The notes under the pieces: generated by a model
Seen by the model: the letters and a program-made list of their open reading frames with translations, nothing else
Told to the model about the DNA's origin: nothing
Databases searched by the model: none
Made by a program: the position numbers and the translations under genes
Shown here: positions 8,225 to 16,017 of the stretch, piece by piece
How positions within the stretch are numbered: position 1 is the first letter of the stretch
Layout of the letters: each line of letters opens with the position of its first letter
Assembly: GCA_964499985.1 (NCBI GenBank)
Contig: CAZCMX010000041.1
Location: 1-18,831 of the forward strand
Length of the DNA stretch: 18,831 nucleotides
Source: UBA5734 sp964499985
GTDB lineage: Bacteria > Bacillota > Clostridia > Saccharofermentanales > UBA5734
Direction: 5' to 3'

Positions 8225-8236
8225 GGGTGCTGGTGC

Positions 8237-11224
8237 TCAGAGCAGGAAGGCGTAATCATCCAGGACCGTGTCGATGACCTGCCGGATCGCCTCCGGCAGC
8301 GGCCCGGGGCGATCCGGCCTGCGGTAGTCGATAACCTGCTCGCCGAGCCGAACCCTGCAGGTGCCCAGGATCCGGTCGATGACAGCAAAGCCCTGGTTTG
8401 TACTGTTGGCCAGAGCGTCTGGACTGGCAAACAGGGTGAATTTCTCGAGATAAGGCGCGCTGTCATAGGGGCAGAATGTCCGGCAATTGCCGCAGGCATT
8501 GCACAGGCTGTCGAGATGGATGATCTGGTGTCGAGCCAGAGCCGGCACCCGGATGGCCAGATTGGCCCGGTTGGGGCAGACCTCGACGCAGCTCTCACAC
8601 AGGCTGCTGCAGTACAGGCAGCGGGTATTGTCCGCCGTGACCATGCTGTCCTCGGCCAAAACGCCCTTGCGCGGATAGATGGCCGCCAGATCGACTGTGG
8701 GCTCATGTCCAGCCGCGGTCGTTTCTTGCAGGATGCTGGCAGTAGCTTTCCTGGCGTCCCGGATCGCTTCAACGACGGAAGCGGGTCCCGAAAGGCCGTC
8801 GCCTGCCACATAGACACCGGGCAACGACGTTTCCAGGGTCTGTTCATTGACCACAGGCTGGCCATTTTGCCTGACCTGCAGGTTCAAGGCCTGGTAGAAG
8901 TGGGTCGGGACCAGCTCGCCAACGGCCGAAATCACGGTGTCGGCAGCCACAAAAACCTGTTCGTCCGTCTCGACAATGCCGCGGCGCCCATTGGCCTCCA
9001 GGTCACCCAGCTTCATTTTGCGGCAGGTCAGGGTGCCAGCCTCAAAGCTGACCGGCGCCAGCAGCTCGCACCAGTCAACCCCCTCAGCGAGCGCCATTTG
9101 CAGCTCTTCCTCAGCAGCCGGCATATAGCGGTTCGTCCGGCGGTAAACGATGGTGACCTTTTCGACCCCAGCGGTCCGTTTCGCCGCCCGGGCGGTGTCC
9201 ATGGCGGTATTGCCGCCGCCGATCACCACCACCCTGCGGCCGACATCGACCTGGCCATTCTGGCGGTTATAGGCGGTGAGGAAATCCAGCGCATTCCAGG
9301 CCTGCCCTTTTTCCAGCTGGAGAACCCCCGGGACAGGAGCACCGACCGCCAGAACCACAAAGTCAAAGGCTGGCTTGAGCTCCGCCATGGACCGGATCTC
9401 GCGGCCCGTCATAACCTGCACGCCCATGGCCTTGATGATGCCGATATCCTGGTCGATGGCCGCCGGGGAAATGCGGAAGCTGGGGATCGCCGAGTGGACG
9501 ACGCCGCCGAGCTGGTCCTGTTTCTCAAAAAGGGTCACCGCCAGGCCACCTCTGGCCAGGAAATAGGCGGCCGCCAGGCCAGCCGGGCCACCACCGACAA
9601 CCGCCGCTTTTTGTGCTGAGGTGAGCGGTGGTCTGGCCATGTCCTGGATGACCGCTGCATAGCCAGCCTCGGCCGCGATCAATTTGGCAGCCCGGATATG
9701 GACCGGTGATTCATAAAAATTCCGGGTGCAGCGGCCCATGCAATCATGCGGGCAGATCGTACCCGTGATCATGGGCAGCGGATTCTTCTCCAGGATGACT
9801 TGCAGGGCCTCTTTCATCCGGCCCTCTTCGACCAGCTTGAGGTAGGCCGGAATATCCTGTCCGATCGAACAGCCATCCTGGCAAGGCGCCGCGAAGCAGT
9901 CGATCAGGGGCACCTTGCGGGCCATTTTCCGCGAGTGCTGCGGCTTTAACGCTTTCACGTAATGGGGATCGGATCGGATGCCCTCGACCAGCAGCCGGAC
10001 CGCTGGTGCGCCGACGCCCTGGAAGCTCTGGGGCGTCTTTCGGCCAAGCAGGCCGGCGATTTGCCCGAGCCGCTGGTAGCCGCCGGGTTTCAGCAGCGTG
10101 GTCGCCAGCGTCACCGGCCAGATACCGGCTGCGACAATGGGTTCGATATTGAAAAAGTCCGCGCCGCCGCAATAGGACAGGCGCAGACTGCCGTTGAAGT
10201 CCTGGGCCAGACGGGCCGCCAGGGCCAGGGACAGCGGGTAAAGCGCTTTGCCGGACAGGTACATCTCGGTGCCGGGCAATTCGCCAGCCAGGATATCCAC
10301 CGGCAAAGTATTGGTCAGCTTGACCCCGAATTCGAGGCCCTGGGAGGCTGCAAATGCCTGCAGCCTTTGCAGCATGGGCACGGCATCGCCATACTGGAGA
10401 TCGTTTCTGAAATGCATATCATTAAAGGAGACATAGCCATAACCCAGCGCATCGAGGGTGCTGCGCGCATAGTCGTAGCCGAGCAGGGTCGGATTGCATT
10501 TGACAAAGGTATGGAGCTTTTTGTCCCCCAGCAGATAGCGGGCAATCCGTTCGATTTCCTGGGGTGGGCAGCCATGCAGCGTCGACAATGTGACCGAGTT
10601 GCAGATCTTCGCGGAGATCGCCTTGATGTCTGCGGCCCGGAAGCGCGCAAACAAACCGGTCTGCGCCTCGAGCCAGGCCAGGCAGTCCTGAAAGACGGTC
10701 GTCTGGCTGGCATCCTTCAGGCTTTCGATGAATGTGTCGATTTTTGGGGATTGGATGCCTTCCAGGTCATAGCCGAGGCTCATGTTGAACTGAAAGCCAT
10801 CCATCGCGCCCAGGCCGAATTCGCGGGCGATGACCTGGATGGCGACCCAGGCCTTGATGTACTCGGCCAGAGCCTCGGGCACGTACAATTCGGTTGACCA
10901 TTCAACGTTATAGCATTCATCGTTGCCGCCGATGCAGGGTTTGGCGACCGGAAGGTCCCGGCCGTCGATTTTCTGGACGGTCTTCAATTCAAAGAAGCGG
11001 CCGCCCGCATAATAAGCGGCGATCAGGTTCTGGGCCAGCTGGGTATGGGGTCCGGCCGCCGGGCCGCATGGCATCTCAAGCTTGCCACCGAAAAAATCCC
11101 AAGTCTTGGCCGGGTCTGCCAGATACGGCCTGTGCAGGCCAAAGACCGTCCCTTGGGTTTTCTTCTCTTCCAGAATCCAGGTCATCAATTGGGGAAAAGG
11201 AATCGGCACCATTTGCTCGCTCAT
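8237..11224 (-). CDS. ygfK: YgfK: flavin/iron-sulfur reductase subunit of a selenium-linked molybdenum hydroxylase system
   Basis: Large cytoplasmic oxidoreductase (995 aa; E. coli YgfK about 1032). Residues 1-430 resemble a dihydroorotate dehydrogenase-like TIM barrel (GGKLEMPCGPAAGPHTQ near 46-62, CIGGNDECYNVEWSTEL at 97-113). Residues 440-510 form the GltD-type cysteine region: C443, C448, C452, C491, C495, C499. Two dinucleotide-binding folds follow: GGGPAGLAAAY at 544-554 for FAD and VIGGGNTAMD at 667-676 for NAD(P)H, closed by YVAGDG at 805-810. The C-terminus has two ferredoxin-like clusters: C869/C872/C876/C879/C883 and C908/C911/C914/C918. ATG 11224 has AGGAGG nine bases upstream. 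The older name 'putative selenate reductase subunit' is unproven. E. coli ygfK has been tied to anaerobic uric acid degradation, so electron transfer to or from a purine is the best inference. Confidence 0.93.
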   Translation of the reverse strand: MSEQMVPIPFPQLMTWILEEKKTQGTVFGLHRPYLADPAKTWDFFGGKLEMPCGPAAGPHTQLAQNLIAAYYAGGRFFELKTVQKIDGRDLPVAKPCIGGNDECYNVEWSTELYVPEALAEYIKAWVAIQVIAREFGLGAMDGFQFNMSLGYDLEGIQSPKIDTFIESLKDASQTTVFQDCLAWLEAQTGLFARFRAADIKAISAKICNSVTLSTLHGCPPQEIERIARYLLGDKKLHTFVKCNPTLLGYDYARSTLDALGYGYVSFNDMHFRNDLQYGDAVPMLQRLQAFAASQGLEFGVKLTNTLPVDILAGELPGTEMYLSGKALYPLSLALAARLAQDFNGSLRLSYCGGADFFNIEPIVAAGIWPVTLATTLLKPGGYQRLGQIAGLLGRKTPQSFQGVGAPAVRLLVEGIRSDPHYVKALKPQHSRKMARKVPLIDCFAAPCQDGCSIGQDIPAYLKLVEEGRMKEALQVILEKNPLPMITGTICPHDCMGRCTRNFYESPVHIRAAKLIAAEAGYAAVIQDMARPPLTSAQKAAVVGGGPAGLAAAYFLARGGLAVTLFEKQDQLGGVVHSAIPSFRISPAAIDQDIGIIKAMGVQVMTGREIRSMAELKPAFDFVVLAVGAPVPGVLQLEKGQAWNALDFLTAYNRQNGQVDVGRRVVVIGGGNTAMDTARAAKRTAGVEKVTIVYRRTNRYMPAAEEELQMALAEGVDWCELLAPVSFEAGTLTCRKMKLGDLEANGRRGIVETDEQVFVAADTVISAVGELVPTHFYQALNLQVRQNGQPVVNEQTLETSLPGVYVAGDGLSGPASVVEAIRDARKATASILQETTAAGHEPTVDLAAIYPRKGVLAEDSMVTADNTRCLYCSSLCESCVEVCPNRANLAIRVPALARHQIIHLDSLCNACGNCRTFCPYDSAPYLEKFTLFASPDALANSTNQGFAVIDRILGTCRVRLGEQVIDYRRPDRPGPLPEAIRQVIDTVLDDYAFLL

Positions 11225-11245
11225 GCCCGTCTCCCTCCTGAATAC

Positions 11246-12577
11246 TCAGGTATTCATCTGCTGCCAGAGCTTTGCCGACTCCGCCCGGACATCGGCGATG
11301 ACTTTCTCCGCATCGATCTCGACCAGGACGCGGTCTTGCATCAGCAGCCGGCCATTGCAGACCGTCGTCACCACGCAGCGCCCGGACAGGCCAAACAGGA
11401 TATGCCCATTGCAGTTGCTGGCATCCAGCGGGGTGATCGGATCATAATCCAGGACGATGACATCGGCTGCAGCGCCAGGCTTCAGAACGCCCAGCGGCCT
11501 TTTGAAATAGCGGCCGGCAATGGCCGCATTGCCGGCAAAGAGCATCTGCGGCACTTCAGTCCAGGCTGCGGTGGCATCGCAAAGATGGTGCTTGTGCAGG
11601 ACATTGGCCACCTTATAGGATTCAAGCATGTCATGGGTATAGCCATCGGTCCCCAGACCGGTCAGGATGCCGTGGTGGAAGATCTCCAGGGTCGGCGGGC
11701 AGCCACAGGCATTGCCCATATTGGATTCCGGATTATGGACCACCATGGTATCGGTGTCCTTGAGCAGATCCATCTCATGCCGGTTGATGTAGATGCAATG
11801 GGCGGCCAGGGTTTGCGGGCCCAGGATATCACAGTCCATCAGCCGGTCGATGATCCGCTTCCCATGGTGCTTCAGGCAATGGTGCAGGTCTTCGATCCCT
11901 TCGGCGACATGGATATGGTAGCCGACGCCGTCCGGTTTGCTGGCAGCACACAGATCCATCGTGGCGTCAGACAAGGTGAAGGAGGCGTGCATCCCCATCA
12001 TGCCGGCGATCAGGTCACGGTCATCGTGCAGGGCATGGCGGATGAAATCGGCATTCTCCTCGATCGCGGCGCGGGCTTTGTCCGGGCCATCGCGGTCGGA
12101 GACCTCATAGCAAAGACAGGTCCGGATGCCCATTTCCCGGGCGGCCGCCTCAATCGCGAACAAGCTGCCGGATATGGCGCCATAGCTCGCATGGTGGTCG
12201 AAGACGGTGGTCACCCCGTTCCGGATGCAGTCGAGATAGGTCGCCCGGGCGCTCTGCCGGATCTGTTCGAGGGTCAGGTGACGGTCGATATTCCACCACA
12301 AGCCGTCCAGGATATCGAGAAAACCCTGGGGATGATAGCCCCGGAGGCTGATCCCCCTGGCCATGGTGCTATAGATATGTTCATGGGTATTGATGAACGC
12401 CGGCATGATCAGGCCACCCCTGGCGTCGACGACATCCGCCTGCGGGTAGCGCTCCCGCATCAGCTGCCCCGGACCGATATCCCGGATCTCCGGACCGTCC
12501 AGGACAATGGCACCCGCTTCAAGATAAGGCATGGCCTCATCGCGGGTGATGATTCGACCGTTCCCGATTAATAACAT
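11246..12577 (-). CDS. ssnA: SsnA family metal-dependent amidohydrolase
   Basis: Amidohydrolase (443 aa; E. coli SsnA 442) of the guanine deaminase / chlorohydrolase type. Metal and active-site residues are visible: H65 and H67 (NTHEHIYS), H223 with E226 (HIHVAEG), H260 (AAHCIYI) and D311 (LGTDGYTHDM). Family segments such as SRG-like ARGIS, LWW at 93-95, VFDHHAS and NPESNM agree with SsnA. ATG 12577 is chosen because AAGGAGG lies seven bases upstream and the length then matches the family; longer frames would run across the predicted promoter. It is the first gene of the minus-strand operon, 21 bases ahead of ygfK. It probably hydrolyses or deaminates a purine-derived ring. The E. coli protein is named after an effect on stationary-phase survival, which does not define the reaction. 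Confidence 0.93.
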   Translation of the reverse strand: MLLIGNGRIITRDEAMPYLEAGAIVLDGPEIRDIGPGQLMRERYPQADVVDARGGLIMPAFINTHEHIYSTMARGISLRGYHPQGFLDILDGLWWNIDRHLTLEQIRQSARATYLDCIRNGVTTVFDHHASYGAISGSLFAIEAAAREMGIRTCLCYEVSDRDGPDKARAAIEENADFIRHALHDDRDLIAGMMGMHASFTLSDATMDLCAASKPDGVGYHIHVAEGIEDLHHCLKHHGKRIIDRLMDCDILGPQTLAAHCIYINRHEMDLLKDTDTMVVHNPESNMGNACGCPPTLEIFHHGILTGLGTDGYTHDMLESYKVANVLHKHHLCDATAAWTEVPQMLFAGNAAIAGRYFKRPLGVLKPGAAADVIVLDYDPITPLDASNCNGHILFGLSGRCVVTTVCNGRLLMQDRVLVEIDAEKVIADVRAESAKLWQQMNT

Positions 12578-12584
12578 CGGATCC

Positions 12585-12591
12585 CCTCCTT
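12585..12591 (-). promoter_or_regulatory. Ribosome binding site that sets the ssnA start
   Basis: AAGGAGG on the minus strand, seven bases before ATG 12577, is a near-ideal Shine-Dalgarno sequence. Confidence 0.8.
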
Positions 12592-12632
12592 TTGACACGC
12601 CAAAAACAGGTAGATACAGTCTCTCTATCATC

Positions 12633-12661
12633 ATGCTAGCACTGACATCTGCCGATTGCAA
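12633..12661 (-). promoter_or_regulatory. Predicted sigma70-type promoter of the ssnA-ygfK-xdh-hyuA-xdhABC operon
   Basis: On the minus strand TTGCAA (12661-12656) is followed after 17 bases by TAGCAT (12638-12633), with a TG one base upstream forming an extended -10. The predicted start near 12626 gives a ~49-base leader before ATG 12577. The -10 is weak (4 of 6), as expected for a promoter that needs an activator. Confidence 0.5.
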
Positions 12662-12672
12662 TCAAGGGTTAC

Positions 12673-12701
12673 AAACATTTTCAGGCACCCTGAAAATGTT
12701 T
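12673..12701. promoter_or_regulatory. Perfect 29-base palindromic operator shared by the two divergent promoters
   Basis: Arm AAACATTTTCAGG (12673-12685) and its exact reverse complement CCTGAAAATGTTT (12689-12701) flank a CAC spacer. The centre at 12687 is 26 bases from the outer edge of both -35 boxes and about 61 bases from both predicted transcription starts. The neighbouring YheO/DauR-like protein is the likely ligand-responsive binder (inference). Neither flanking gene ends here, so it is not a terminator despite the run of T after the right arm. Confidence 0.75.
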
Positions 12702-12712
12702 TTGATCTATTC

Positions 12713-12741
12713 TTGCATTTGAAAATTCACGTTGCTATGAT
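12713..12741 (+). promoter_or_regulatory. Predicted sigma70-type promoter of the regulator-ygeY-ygeW-PLP operon
   Basis: TTGCAT (12713-12718), a 17-base spacer, then TATGAT (12736-12741) with an upstream TG (extended -10). The predicted start near 12748 gives a ~58-base leader before ATG 12806. It mirrors the opposite promoter in layout and spacing from the palindrome. Confidence 0.6.
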
Positions 12742-12805
12742 GGATTTAACAAGTCCCGTTCATCGTCTGTTAGCCGCCGCCCGCCGCTGGATTTTGGAGT
12801 TCAAG

Positions 12806-13474
12806 ATGAAGCATGCACTCGATATCCTGATCCAGATTGCCGATGGCTTGGCCAGGCAGTTTGGCCAGGATTGCGAAGTGGTCATCCATGACCTGAAGCA
12901 AAAAAACATCGAGCATTCGATCATCCATATGGTCAATGGCCATGTGACCGGCCGGCAGCTGGGGGATGGACCTGCCAAAGTGGTCCTGGAGACGCTCCAG
13001 AAGCAAGCCGATGCCATTGAAGACCGCCTGGCCTATCTGGCACGCACCCCGGAAGGCAAGGTCCTGAAATCCAGTACGATGTTCATTCGCGACGACAACC
13101 AGAGCATCCACTATATTTTGTCGATCAATTACGACATCACCCGCCTGCTGGCGGTAGACCAGGCCTTGAAAGCCCTGACCGAAACGGAAATGCCACTGGC
13201 CAACCGGCAGCCGGAAACCATTGTGCCCAATGTCTCGGCTTTGCTCGATTCCCTGATCGAACAGTCGGTTGCCCTGGCCGGTAAGCCGGTTGCCCTGATG
13301 ACCAAAGACGAAAAGGTCGCCGCGATCCAATTCCTCAAGGATTCCGGGGCCTTTTTGATCACCCGGTCCGGCGACAAAATAGCGAATTATTTCGGCATCT
13401 CAAAATTCACGCTGTACAACTACATCGACCAAATCAGGCAGACTGGCACCCCGAACCCACCTGTGCCTGGCTGA
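12806..13474 (+). CDS. YheO/DauR-like PAS-HTH transcriptional regulator
   Basis: Predicted DNA-binding regulator (222 aa). Residues 1-120 match the YheO-type PAS-like domain (FGQDCEVVIHDL at 19-30, then GHVTGR and the MFIRDDN segment), which probably senses a small molecule. Residues 165-211 match the DauR-type helix-turn-helix (MTKDEKVAAIQFL...GAFLITRSG, then KIANYFGISKFTLYNYI as the recognition unit). ATG 12806 is chosen because TTGGAG lies six bases upstream and the protein then starts at the family's usual position. Longer frames from 12656 or 12737 would cover the operator or promoter and encode unrelated residues. It is the first gene of the plus-strand operon, 42 bases before ygeY. Divergent placement beside a perfect palindrome at about -61 suggests it activates both operons, probably in response to a purine or intermediate (inference). 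Confidence 0.85.
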   Translation: MKHALDILIQIADGLARQFGQDCEVVIHDLKQKNIEHSIIHMVNGHVTGRQLGDGPAKVVLETLQKQADAIEDRLAYLARTPEGKVLKSSTMFIRDDNQSIHYILSINYDITRLLAVDQALKALTETEMPLANRQPETIVPNVSALLDSLIEQSVALAGKPVALMTKDEKVAAIQFLKDSGAFLITRSGDKIANYFGISKFTLYNYIDQIRQTGTPNPPVPG

Positions 13475-13499
13475 GCCAGGGGGGCCGGGCCAGACCGGC
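13466..13499 (+). other. Two tandem hairpins at the regulator-ygeY junction
   Basis: The first hairpin is CCTGGC/GCCAGG (13466-13471, 13475-13480) with the regulator's TGA stop exactly in its loop. The second is GCCGG/CCGGC (13484-13488, 13495-13499). No T run follows. They could dampen read-through or shield the ygeY leader and so keep regulator and enzyme levels different. Confidence 0.35.
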
Positions 13500-13516
13500 G
13501 ATTCTGGAGGGATGGT

Positions 13517-14710
13517 ATGGATTTTGACAGGATCAAACAGGCTGCCAGGGCATATGAGCCGGCAATGACCGGATTTTTGCGCGACCTGGTCCGGATACCG
13601 GGCGAAAGCACCCAGGAGGCCGCGCATATCCGGCGGATCGCGCAAGAGATGCAAGCCCTCGGCTTCGACCGGGTCGACATCGATCCGATGGGCAATGTCC
13701 TGGGCACGATGGGCAGCGGCCAGACGCTGATCGCTTTTGACGCCCATGTCGATACCGTTGGCATCGGCAACCGCGACAACTGGACCTTCGACCCCTATGC
13801 AGGCTATGAAAGCGAGACGGAAATCGGCGGCCGCGGGACCTCGGACCAGCTGGGCGGCATCGCCTCGGCAGTCTATGGGGCCAGAATCATGAAGGACCTC
13901 GGCCTGCTCAACGAAAAATACCGCGTCCTGGTCACTGGTACGGTCCAGGAGGAGGATTGCGACGGACTTTGCTGGCAATACATCATCCGTGAAGACCAGG
14001 TCAGGCCCGATTTTGTCGTCATCACCGAGCCGACAGATGGCCAGATCTACCGCGGCCAGCGCGGCCGTATGGAAATCCGGGTCGCAGTCCAGGGGATTTC
14101 CTGCCATGGCTCCGCACCGGAGCGCGGCGATAATGCAATCTATAAAATGTCGGAAATCATTCTTGAGCTCCGCCAGCTCAATGACCGGCTGCTGACCGAC
14201 CCCTTCCTGGGCAAGGGCACCCTGGCCGTTTCGGAAATTTTCTTCACCTCGCCGTCGCGGTGTGCGGTGGCCGACAGCTGTGCCATCTCGATTGATCGCC
14301 GCCTGACCGACGGCGAAACCTGGCAGCTGGCGCTCGACCAGATCAGAGCCCTGCCAACGGTAGAAAAGTACAAGGCCCAAGTCAGCCTGTATGCATATGA
14401 CCGGCCCAGTTATCGCGGCCTGGTCTATCCGACCGAATGCTATTTCCCGACCTGGGTGCTCCCGCAAGACCATCCGGCCATCCGGGCCATGGTTCTCGCT
14501 TATGAAGGCCTGTATGGCACGCCCCAGATTGACAAATGGACCTTCTCCACCAATGGGGTCTCGATCATGGGGCGTTTCGGCATTCCCTGCATCGGTTTCG
14601 GACCGGGCCGGGAAGCCCAGGCCCATGCGCCCGACGAAAAAACCTGGAAAGAGGATCTGGTCCGGTGTGCAGCGGTTTATGCCGCCCTGCCTTCGCTGTA
14701 TTGCCGGTAA
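13517..14710 (+). CDS. ygeY: YgeY family M20 metallohydrolase linked to selenium metabolism clusters
   Basis: Zinc-dependent M20 family amidohydrolase (397 aa; E. coli YgeY 403). The metal and catalytic residues are in place: H77 and D79 (FDAHVDTVG), bridging D110 (GRGTSDQLGG), general base E145 and ligand E146 (VQEEDCDG), E175-region ITEPTD, then the dimerisation-domain segment CHGSAPERGDNA. ATG 13517 has GGAGG six bases upstream. It is the second gene of the plus-strand operon, ahead of ygeW. M20 enzymes of this type remove acyl or carbamoyl groups from amino nitrogen, so hydrolysis of an N-carbamoyl (ureido) acid made by HyuA is a reasonable inference. The physiological substrate is not shown by the sequence. 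The GC-rich opposite strand is also open across the gene, but only this frame has family motifs. Confidence 0.94.
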   Translation: MDFDRIKQAARAYEPAMTGFLRDLVRIPGESTQEAAHIRRIAQEMQALGFDRVDIDPMGNVLGTMGSGQTLIAFDAHVDTVGIGNRDNWTFDPYAGYESETEIGGRGTSDQLGGIASAVYGARIMKDLGLLNEKYRVLVTGTVQEEDCDGLCWQYIIREDQVRPDFVVITEPTDGQIYRGQRGRMEIRVAVQGISCHGSAPERGDNAIYKMSEIILELRQLNDRLLTDPFLGKGTLAVSEIFFTSPSRCAVADSCAISIDRRLTDGETWQLALDQIRALPTVEKYKAQVSLYAYDRPSYRGLVYPTECYFPTWVLPQDHPAIRAMVLAYEGLYGTPQIDKWTFSTNGVSIMGRFGIPCIGFGPGREAQAHAPDEKTWKEDLVRCAAVYAALPSLYCR

Positions 14711-14730
14711 GCGGGTCGGCGCGCCAGGCC

Positions 14731-14790
14731 CGGGCAGTCCTTGACCAGACAGTTCTCTGCCGGGCAGTCCTGGGCCAGACAGAATGCAGG
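14731..14790 (+). repeat. Two-copy 30-base tandem repeat in the ygeY-ygeW gap
   Basis: The units at 14731-14760 and 14761-14790 share CGGGCAGTCC then GCCAGACAG-like sequence: 20 of the first 22 bases are identical, while the last eight have diverged. They fill most of the 101-base space between the two genes. The second unit ends about ten bases before the ygeW ribosome binding site (GAGGTG at 14800-14805). No coding role is evident. Confidence 0.7.
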
Positions 14791-14811
14791 TGATTGTGTG
14801 AGGTGAATGAG

Positions 14812-16005
14812 ATGAAGACACTCGAAAACGACATCGGCCGCTTGAATGCCCTGAATTTCCAGGCCCTCTGCAACAATGATTTCTTCCTGACTTGGGATAA
14901 GACCGATGACGAGCTCAAGGCGGTTTTGCTCGTGGCCGATGCCCTCCGCCACCTGCGGCAAAACAATATCGCGACCCAGGTATTTGCCAGTGGCCTGGGC
15001 ATCTCGATTTTCCGCGATAATTCCACCCGGACCCGGTTTTCATTTGCCTCCGCCTGCAATCTGCTCGGCCTGGAGGTCCAGGACCTCGACGAGGGCAAGT
15101 CGCAGATCGCGCATGGCGAGACCGTCCGGGAGACCGCCACCATGGTCTCGTTCATGGCCGATGTCATCGGGATCCGCGATGACCTTTATATCGGCAAAGG
15201 CCATGCCTTTATGGAGGAAGTCTCCCGCGCGGTCCAGGCCGGGCATCGCGAGGGAGTCCTCGAGCAGCGGCCGACGCTGATCAATCTGCAATGCGACATC
15301 GATCATCCGACTCAGTGCCTGTCTGACCTGCTGCATCTGATGCATGAATTCGGCGGAGCCGGCAACCTGAAGGGCAAAAAGCTGGCGATGACCTGGGCCT
15401 ATTCCCCCTCCTACGGCAAACCGCTCTCAGTCCCCCAGGGCATCATCGGCCTGATGACACGCCTGGGCCTGGAGGTCGTTCTCGCACATCCTGAAGGCTA
15501 TGAAGTGATGCCGGAGGTTGAAGCCGTGGCCCGCATGAATGCGGAAAAATCAGGTGGATCTTTCCGGCGGACCCATAGCCTGGCAGGGGCATTCGAACAG
15601 GCCGATATCGTCTATCCCAAAAGCTGGGCACCTTTTGCCGCCATGGAAAAAAGGACGGCGCTCTATGGCGCAGGCGATTTTGAGGGGATCAAAAATCTGG
15701 AAAAGGAACTCCTGGCCCAGAACGCCCTACACCAGGACTGGACTTGCTCGGAGGAGCTGATGAAAACAACCCGCGCTGGCCAGGCCTTGTACCTGCATTG
15801 CCTGCCGGCCGACATCTCCGGTGTCAGCTGCCAGGCTGGCGAGGTCGACGCCTCGGTTTTCGAACGCTACCGGATCCCCCTCTACAAGGAAGCCAGCTAT
15901 AAGCCCTATATCATTGCGGCCATGATAGTCCTGAGCAAATTCAAGGATCCGGCAGCCCTTCTGGCCCGGCTGGAACGCGAGGCAAATCCCCGCCTCAGGC
16001 AATAA
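14812..16005 (+). CDS. ygeW: Knotted carbamoyltransferase YgeW
   Basis: Transcarbamylase-fold protein (397 aa) with near full-length similarity to E. coli YgeW. The carbamoyl phosphate motif is S71-T-R-T-R75 in FRDNSTRTRFS; HPTQ is at 165-168 and HCLP at 329-332. The long conserved segment MTWAYSPSYGKPLSVPQG, typical of YgeW, is intact. It belongs to the ornithine/N-acetylornithine carbamoyltransferase superfamily with a trefoil knot. The natural amino acceptor is not known to me. In this pathway it may run in the phosphorolytic direction and release carbamoyl phosphate from a ureido compound, allowing ATP formation by a carbamate kinase (inference; no such kinase is in the window). ATG 14812 is chosen because GAGGTG lies six bases upstream and the length matches the family; TTG 14794 is less likely. 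The next gene starts 12 bases after its stop. Confidence 0.95.
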   Translation: MKTLENDIGRLNALNFQALCNNDFFLTWDKTDDELKAVLLVADALRHLRQNNIATQVFASGLGISIFRDNSTRTRFSFASACNLLGLEVQDLDEGKSQIAHGETVRETATMVSFMADVIGIRDDLYIGKGHAFMEEVSRAVQAGHREGVLEQRPTLINLQCDIDHPTQCLSDLLHLMHEFGGAGNLKGKKLAMTWAYSPSYGKPLSVPQGIIGLMTRLGLEVVLAHPEGYEVMPEVEAVARMNAEKSGGSFRRTHSLAGAFEQADIVYPKSWAPFAAMEKRTALYGAGDFEGIKNLEKELLAQNALHQDWTCSEELMKTTRAGQALYLHCLPADISGVSCQAGEVDASVFERYRIPLYKEASYKPYIIAAMIVLSKFKDPAALLARLEREANPRLRQ

Positions 16006-16017
16006 GGAGGATGAGAC

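Noticed and set aside
8177..9619. 480-codon plus-strand frame antisense to ygfK
   Set aside because: Shadow of the third-position GC bias in ygfK; no protein family features.
11045..12571. 508-codon plus-strand frame antisense to ssnA and the start of ygfK
   Set aside because: Spans two real genes on the other strand, has no ribosome binding site or recognisable domain, and would run against the predicted operon.
12578..12661. N-terminal extension of ssnA upstream of ATG 12577
   Set aside because: Would include the predicted promoter and ribosome binding site; the shorter protein matches the family length (443 versus 442).
12673..12701. CRP/FNR-type site
   Set aside because: The position near -61 fits, but the half-site AAACATTTTCAGG lacks TGTGA or TTGAT cores at the right spacing.
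12673..12703. Reading the palindrome as an intrinsic terminator
   Set aside because: It lies between two divergent gene starts, where no transcript needs to end, and its T run is mostly part of the stem.
12656..12805. N-terminal extension of the regulator upstream of ATG 12806
   Set aside because: The extension would cover the palindrome and both promoter boxes, lacks a Shine-Dalgarno sequence, and adds residues not found in YheO-like proteins.
13400..14821. 473-codon open frame antisense to ygeY
   Set aside because: It is composed of low-complexity Gly/Pro/Arg-rich sequence without motifs, overlaps ygeY entirely, and ygeY has all M20 active-site residues. It is a by-product of high GC content.
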